This document shows, in pieces, positions 59,841 to 64,000 of a stretch of 64,000 nucleotides of DNA. The number at the start of each line of letters is the position of its first letter. The first letter of the stretch is position 1. The DNA is from Kineosporia sp. NBRC 101731 (GTDB taxonomy: Bacteria; Actinomycetota; Actinomycetes; Actinomycetales; Kineosporiaceae). The stretch lies in NCBI RefSeq assembly GCF_030269305.1, contig NZ_BSTC01000011.1, forward strand, positions 124,001 to 188,000. Reading direction: 5' to 3'. The notes under the pieces are model-generated. The model was not told the DNA's origin, ran no database searches, and worked only from the letters and a program-made list of their open reading frames with translations. A program made the translations under genes and the position numbers.

Positions 59841-59878
59841 GGTGGCCCCGGCCGTATCCCTCCATCGGCCGGGCCACC
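59841..59878 (+). terminator. hairpin terminator
   Basis: GGTGGCCCCGGCCG / CGGCCGGGCCACC, 13 bp with one bulged C and an 11-nt loop, 5 nt after the stop at 59835. Confidence 0.65.
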
Positions 59879-59933
59879 AACCGAATGGACTTCGGCCCGG
59901 TCGAGAGCCATCCTGGGTGAGCCTTGCGAGCAG

Positions 59934-59957
59934 AGCCCCGGCCTGATGGTCGGGGCT
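59934..59957 (+). terminator. second hairpin terminator
   Basis: AGCCCCG / CGGGGCT with a 10-nt loop and TTC following; just before the leader of the large fibre gene. Confidence 0.6.
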
Positions 59958-59997
59958 TTCGCATGTCCGGGGAGCGGACCAGCAGCCCCGCATACGC

Positions 59998-60042
59998 GAT
60001 ACTGGGACCGGGGTTGGGGCCGGTGGTCCCCGGAGCGCACGC
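59998..60042 (+). promoter_or_regulatory. late-gene leader, copy C
   Basis: GATACT (59998), 12 nt to GGGGTTGGGGCCG (60010), then CCGGGG (60008-60013) paired with CCCCGG (60028-60033). GGAG (60032-60035) overlaps the stem, 7 nt before GTG 60043. Matches copies A and B in order and spacing. Confidence 0.7.
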
Positions 60043-63000
60043 GTGCCCTACACCCCGTACTACCCGACGTGGCGGGACCTCCCCAACCAGACCACACCCC
60101 TGATCGCCGCGGCCCTGAACCACATGGACGCCGGGATCGCGGCAGCCATGACCGCCGCCGAATCCGGCACGGGTGGAGCAGGCGGCGGATACACCGTCGT
60201 CCCCGGGCTCGCCCTGAACGGGACCGCCGCGACCCCGACCGATGACGCCCTGGCGATCCAGGCCGCGCTCGAGCTCGTCGAGGACGGCGAGACCGGCGGG
60301 CACCTGTACGTGACAGGCCCGGCCGGCGCGACAGGGTTCCTCGACTCGACGATCACGATCTCGGCGTCCGGGACGACCCTCGAGTTCGACCCGGCCATCC
60401 AGTGGCTTCACGGCCCGAACTACCGCCTGCGCCCGTGGGGTGTCATCCCGGAGACCCCGACGGCGAACCCGGCGAAGCCCGCTCTGGTGCAGGACGCCGA
60501 CGCGGGAGACACCGTCCTGTACGTCGACCAGATTCCCTCCGACTGGGTCGCGGGCATCTACGTCGGTATCCGGGGGAAGCGGACCGCGTCAGGGTCGGTC
60601 CCGGACTCTGAGATCCACCACAGCTACGTGACGGCGATCAACACGACCGCGAAGACAATCACTCTCGCGGACCCGCTCCCGAAGGAATACTTGGTCACCT
60701 GGGACACCACGTGGAGCAACAAAAAGTCTCAGGTCACGAAGGTCATTCAGGCGCGCCTCACCGGGACCCCAGAGATCGGCGACACCGTCCTCGAGATCGA
60801 GGACACCAGCATCTTCGCGAAGAACGATTGCCTGCAGATCCTCGACGACGTCCACACTCTCGACGACGACGGCACCCCTAGGACAGGGAACTTCGCGCAC
60901 AAGGAAACGAACGTCATCGTCGAAATCGTCGACGGGACAACACTGAAGCTCGCCGCACCCCTGCAGCACAACTATGTGCCGGGGGAGGCGGGGCGCGTGC
61001 AGAAACTCGACGTCCTGCGCGATGTCCAGGTCCGCGGTCTGCGCCTGAAAGCGAAAGCGCAGATGGTCGACGGATCTCACGCAATCGAGGTCAGGTACGC
61101 CCTCAACACGCACATCATCGACACGCACATCGAGGGCACCGGCGAGGGCGGCGTGTCCTGGTCGGGCCACGCGATCCGGCTCACCGACAGCCTGTTCTGC
61201 TCGGCGCAGCGGGGCCGGATCGCGAACCCTTCCCTGGTCGTGGCCGGCCGCGGGTATGGCGTCAGTTTCTACGGGTCGACGTCGTGCTGGGTGCAGGACT
61301 TCGCGATCTCTGGCTGCCGACACTCTGTGCTCTGGTTCAACGGGTCTGCCGTGTGTGAGGCCCGCGGTGTCATCTCGACCGACGCGCGGATCAGTGACTT
61401 CGACTGGCACGGCGCCGACGAGCAGCGCAACCGGACCATCGGGTGCACAGCCCGCGGCGGAACCCGGCGCACCGAAGACAGCTCGAACCGGTCGGCGTGG
61501 AAGTGGGGCAACCCATCCCAGCGTCCCGGGCCGCGCGCGAACCAGGCCATCGACTGCCTCGTCGAGAACTACCACGGCACTGCGGTCGACATGCTTCCCG
61601 ATGGCGCCGACAACCTGTGGCAGGGCATTGTCCGCGGCGCCCGCGTCGGTATCAAGGTCGCGCCGAACCCGCAGAACAACACGATCACGCAGGCCGGTTT
61701 CACCGTCCGCGATTCAGAGTTCTACGACGTCATCGCGCCCCTGGAACTTCAGGGCGGCCCGAACACCGTCATCTCCGACTTCACCCTCGACACCGTGCGG
61801 TTCGAGCGGTGCGGGCCCCTTCAACTCGTCAACGTGACCCGCCCACGCCTGACCCGGGTAACCGTCCGGGAGCCTGCCGACAGCGGCTGGCAGATCATGG
61901 CGTGGGGGTGCGCGGGCATCCAGATCCACGACTGTGACCTGTCCGGCGCCGGGAAAGGCATAGCGCTCACCGGGTCCCCGGACGCCCGCGTCACCGGGAA
62001 CATCCTCCACGACCTGACCGGCGCGGTCTGGCACGACGGCGGCGGGAACACCGGCGCCCTGTTCCGCTCCAACGAGATCCACCCCGGGACCGGCACATAC
62101 ACGCGGACCGGCACAGCCAGCACGAGCATCACGCAGCAGGCCATGACCGACGGCGGCACCGAGAGCATCGGCACGGCACGGACCGGGACCACGTACGTCG
62201 ACCCCGAGGACAGTATCGGCAGCGACGGTTCCACGCCCCCCGGCACCGGCGGTGGTGGCACCCCGGGAACACCGGGCGTCATGCCGTTGATCGGCCGGTC
62301 CGGGAAGGCGTGGAACTCGGGCGTTGCCCGCTGGGACTCTGGGACACCGAACTCCAACATCGCCCTCGCGAACGAATTCGGGAACTGGCGCGGCCGGCCC
62401 GTGGACGGGTTCCTGCACTTCCCGCCCCGGCAGACGTGGGCGGACATTCACGCGATCCCATCCGGGTGGGCGGCCTGGCCCGGGTACATCATCAATTCGC
62501 TTCCCCCTCAGCCCGAGACGGAAGGCGGCGGATCGAACGCGGCGACCGCGGCCGGGACCAACAACGCCCGCTGGACCGCGTACGGGACAGCCCTGGATGC
62601 GGCCGGCCTGAACACGAACCGGTACGTGATCCGGTGCGGGTGGGAATGCAACGGGTACTGGTTCAAATGGAGCTGGGGTGATGAGTCCGGCGCGCAGACC
62701 CCGCAGAACAGCGTCGCGTCGTACCAGCAGGCCATCCAGAACGTGTCCACGTCCACGAAGTCCACGGCCCCGAACATCCTCATCGACGTGTGCCTCAACC
62801 GCGGCAGCAAGCGGGCCGGGGTCACGTGGCAGCAGGTCATGGACCCGATGCTCCCGTACATCGACATCATCAGCCTTGACCACTACGACTGGTACCCCGG
62901 GCAGACCAGCTTGTCGCTGTGGAACTCCGCGCGGGGCCAGCAGCCAGGTTTCGCGGACCTGCGGACCTATCTCGCGGCGAACGGGAAGAAGCTCGGCGTC

Positions 63001-63240
63001 CCCGAGTGGGCGCTCATCAACGCTTCTGGCGGCGCCGCGGGCAACGGCGGCGGTGACAACCCGTATTTCATCGAGAAGATGCACGACGAGTTCGCGCAGC
63101 TCGCCGCGGACGGCCTCCTCGCCTATGAGGGCTACTACGAGGAAGCCGGCGGTCCGCCGACCTTGCAGCACCGCATGATGACGGGCCAGTACCCGGCCGC
63201 GGCCGGCGCGTACCAGTCCGCGGGTCGGTGGGGTTCCTGA
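60043..63240 (+). CDS. large tail spike: beta-helix fused to GH-A (GH26-like) glycoside hydrolase
   Basis: 1065 aa, GTG. Residues about 50-120 resemble a pectate-lyase-type opening (DDALAIQAALELVEDGETGG). A right-handed beta-helix region runs to about 700 (IHDCDLSGAGKGIALTGSPD). After a GTGGGGTPGTPG hinge, residues about 750-1060 are a TIM-barrel hydrolase: YVIRCGWECNGYWFKW (acid/base Glu) and GVPEWALIN (nucleophile Glu). It should bind and cut a host polysaccharide, mannan-like for GH26 relatives. Confidence 0.8.
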   Translation: MPYTPYYPTWRDLPNQTTPLIAAALNHMDAGIAAAMTAAESGTGGAGGGYTVVPGLALNGTAATPTDDALAIQAALELVEDGETGGHLYVTGPAGATGFLDSTITISASGTTLEFDPAIQWLHGPNYRLRPWGVIPETPTANPAKPALVQDADAGDTVLYVDQIPSDWVAGIYVGIRGKRTASGSVPDSEIHHSYVTAINTTAKTITLADPLPKEYLVTWDTTWSNKKSQVTKVIQARLTGTPEIGDTVLEIEDTSIFAKNDCLQILDDVHTLDDDGTPRTGNFAHKETNVIVEIVDGTTLKLAAPLQHNYVPGEAGRVQKLDVLRDVQVRGLRLKAKAQMVDGSHAIEVRYALNTHIIDTHIEGTGEGGVSWSGHAIRLTDSLFCSAQRGRIANPSLVVAGRGYGVSFYGSTSCWVQDFAISGCRHSVLWFNGSAVCEARGVISTDARISDFDWHGADEQRNRTIGCTARGGTRRTEDSSNRSAWKWGNPSQRPGPRANQAIDCLVENYHGTAVDMLPDGADNLWQGIVRGARVGIKVAPNPQNNTITQAGFTVRDSEFYDVIAPLELQGGPNTVISDFTLDTVRFERCGPLQLVNVTRPRLTRVTVREPADSGWQIMAWGCAGIQIHDCDLSGAGKGIALTGSPDARVTGNILHDLTGAVWHDGGGNTGALFRSNEIHPGTGTYTRTGTASTSITQQAMTDGGTESIGTARTGTTYVDPEDSIGSDGSTPPGTGGGGTPGTPGVMPLIGRSGKAWNSGVARWDSGTPNSNIALANEFGNWRGRPVDGFLHFPPRQTWADIHAIPSGWAAWPGYIINSLPPQPETEGGGSNAATAAGTNNARWTAYGTALDAAGLNTNRYVIRCGWECNGYWFKWSWGDESGAQTPQNSVASYQQAIQNVSTSTKSTAPNILIDVCLNRGSKRAGVTWQQVMDPMLPYIDIISLDHYDWYPGQTSLSLWNSARGQQPGFADLRTYLAANGKKLGVPEWALINASGGAAGNGGGDNPYFIEKMHDEFAQLAADGLLAYEGYYEEAGGPPTLQHRMMTGQYPAAAGAYQSAGRWGS

Positions 63241-64000
63241 TGGCCCGCCGCATCTTCTGGCCCGGCCGCGACTCGCTCACCCTGGACTGGTTCGGGACTC
63301 CCGTCGCGCAGTCCAGGGTCCGCATCTGGACCGCGGCGCACGGCGGCACCCAGATCACGGACCTGCGGTACGTCAACGCGGACGGCACCCTCGCCGGCGT
63401 CGTGCCGGGCGGCGTCCTGGTCTCCGACTCTGACGGCCTGATCCCGGCGTTCGCCGGCCCTGACGGCGGTAAGGGGACTGTGTGGGGCGACCACGGCCCG
63501 GCCGGAACACGCCTGGCCCTGGCCGCCGAATCCAGCAGCAGCGGGGGCGGGGGACCCGTCACCCCCGGGTCTGTCGCTGTCACGGACCTCGCGTTCGATC
63601 CGGCCACCCAGGTAGAGCTCGACGCTGAGACCGCGGCCCGGGCCGCCGCTGACGTCGCTGCCGCCGTGGCCGTCACCACACAGATCACCAGCCAGCTCGC
63701 TTCCCGAGCTCCAGCTCTGCACGCGGTCCAGCACGCGGCGGGTGGCACTGACCCGGTCACTCTTACACAGGCGCAGATCACGGGCCTCGTCGCTGCCCTG
63801 GGCGGGAAGGCTGACCTGATCGCCGGGGTCGTCCCGTCCGCGCAGCTCCCGGCGCTGGCGATCACCGACGTGACTCCGGTGGCCAGCCAGGCAGCGATGC
63901 TCGCGCTCACCGCGCAGCGTGGCGACGTCGCGGTCCGCACGGACACCCTTCGCACATACATCCTCTCGACCAATAGTCCCGGGACGCTGGCGGACTGGCT
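63240..64000 (+). CDS. tail fibre protein, 3'-truncated
   Basis: 253 aa visible; continues past the window. MARRIFWPGRDSLTLDWFGT, AAHGGTQITDL and PGGVLVSDSDGLIPAFAGPD repeat the module at 49426. Then an Ala-rich helix, HAVQHAAGGTDPVTLTQAQI, and VASQAAMLALTAQRGDVAVR, common in actinophage fibres. ATG overlaps the previous stop by 1 nt. Confidence 0.8.
   Translation, partial: MARRIFWPGRDSLTLDWFGTPVAQSRVRIWTAAHGGTQITDLRYVNADGTLAGVVPGGVLVSDSDGLIPAFAGPDGGKGTVWGDHGPAGTRLALAAESSSSGGGGPVTPGSVAVTDLAFDPATQVELDAETAARAAADVAAAVAVTTQITSQLASRAPALHAVQHAAGGTDPVTLTQAQITGLVAALGGKADLIAGVVPSAQLPALAITDVTPVASQAAMLALTAQRGDVAVRTDTLRTYILSTNSPGTLADW

Overview
Organism: GC-rich DNA with very frequent GTG starts, dense head-to-tail gene packing (ATGA, GTGA and TTGA overlaps) and protein families typical of Streptomyces and related Actinobacteria. 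It reads as part of a large temperate actinophage, prophage or phage-plasmid rather than ordinary chromosome. Phage functions are plain: antirepressor, DnaB helicase with an initiator gene, SSB, large terminase, tail spikes. From about 32.5 to 43.4 kb there is also a module like those of Streptomyces integrative and conjugative elements: a KorSA-like GntR repressor, an Xis-like HTH protein, secreted and membrane proteins, an FtsK/TraB-type DNA translocase, a DUF2637-like spread protein and a YdjM-type membrane protein. Integrase, portal, capsid and lysis genes were not seen, so the element continues beyond the window. Layout: 1-7.1 kb, an early operon with a sliding-clamp-like protein fused to an FtsK gamma-type domain, a BRO/KilAC antirepressor, a Gp37/Gp68 (DUF5131) protein and a C5 cytosine methyltransferase. 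7.1-12.6 kb, the replication operon: HTH-HNH nuclease, an initiator gene that carries an iteron-like array (probable origin), DnaB and a SLOG-like protein. 12.6-23.5 kb, about 30 small, mostly unknown genes plus a conserved-looking pair (14.3-16.7 kb). 23.5-33.4 kb, control and accessory genes in mixed orientation: an RHH/DUF262 divergon with twin palindromic operators, a secreted NucA/NucB nuclease with a ComJ-like partner, two tail-to-tail XRE regulators, an SSB operon, HTH-GIY-YIG and HTH-HNH proteins, and two lipoproteins. 33.5-44.8 kb, the transfer module, with a TGAGAC repeat array just after the translocase gene (candidate transfer recognition site). 45.8-64 kb, terminase and a run of tail fibre or spike genes (SGNH hydrolases, beta-helix pectate-lyase folds, a GH-A glycosidase fusion). 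This run is interrupted by a lower-GC, opposite-strand cassette of an O-antigen ligase/polymerase-like protein, a small membrane protein and an acyltransferase, and by an IS5-like element that splits a small gene. How the genes work together: three late genes (terminase, first fibre, beta-helix/glycosidase fibre) share a nearly identical leader in which a hairpin partly covers the ribosome binding site. Short palindromes (GGATnnnATCC) recur in the intergenic regions that head the early operons. Together these suggest dedicated early and late control circuits. The spike and surface-modification genes fit a pattern of adsorption enzymes plus host-surface conversion after infection. All functions are inferred from sequence reading; no database search was possible.
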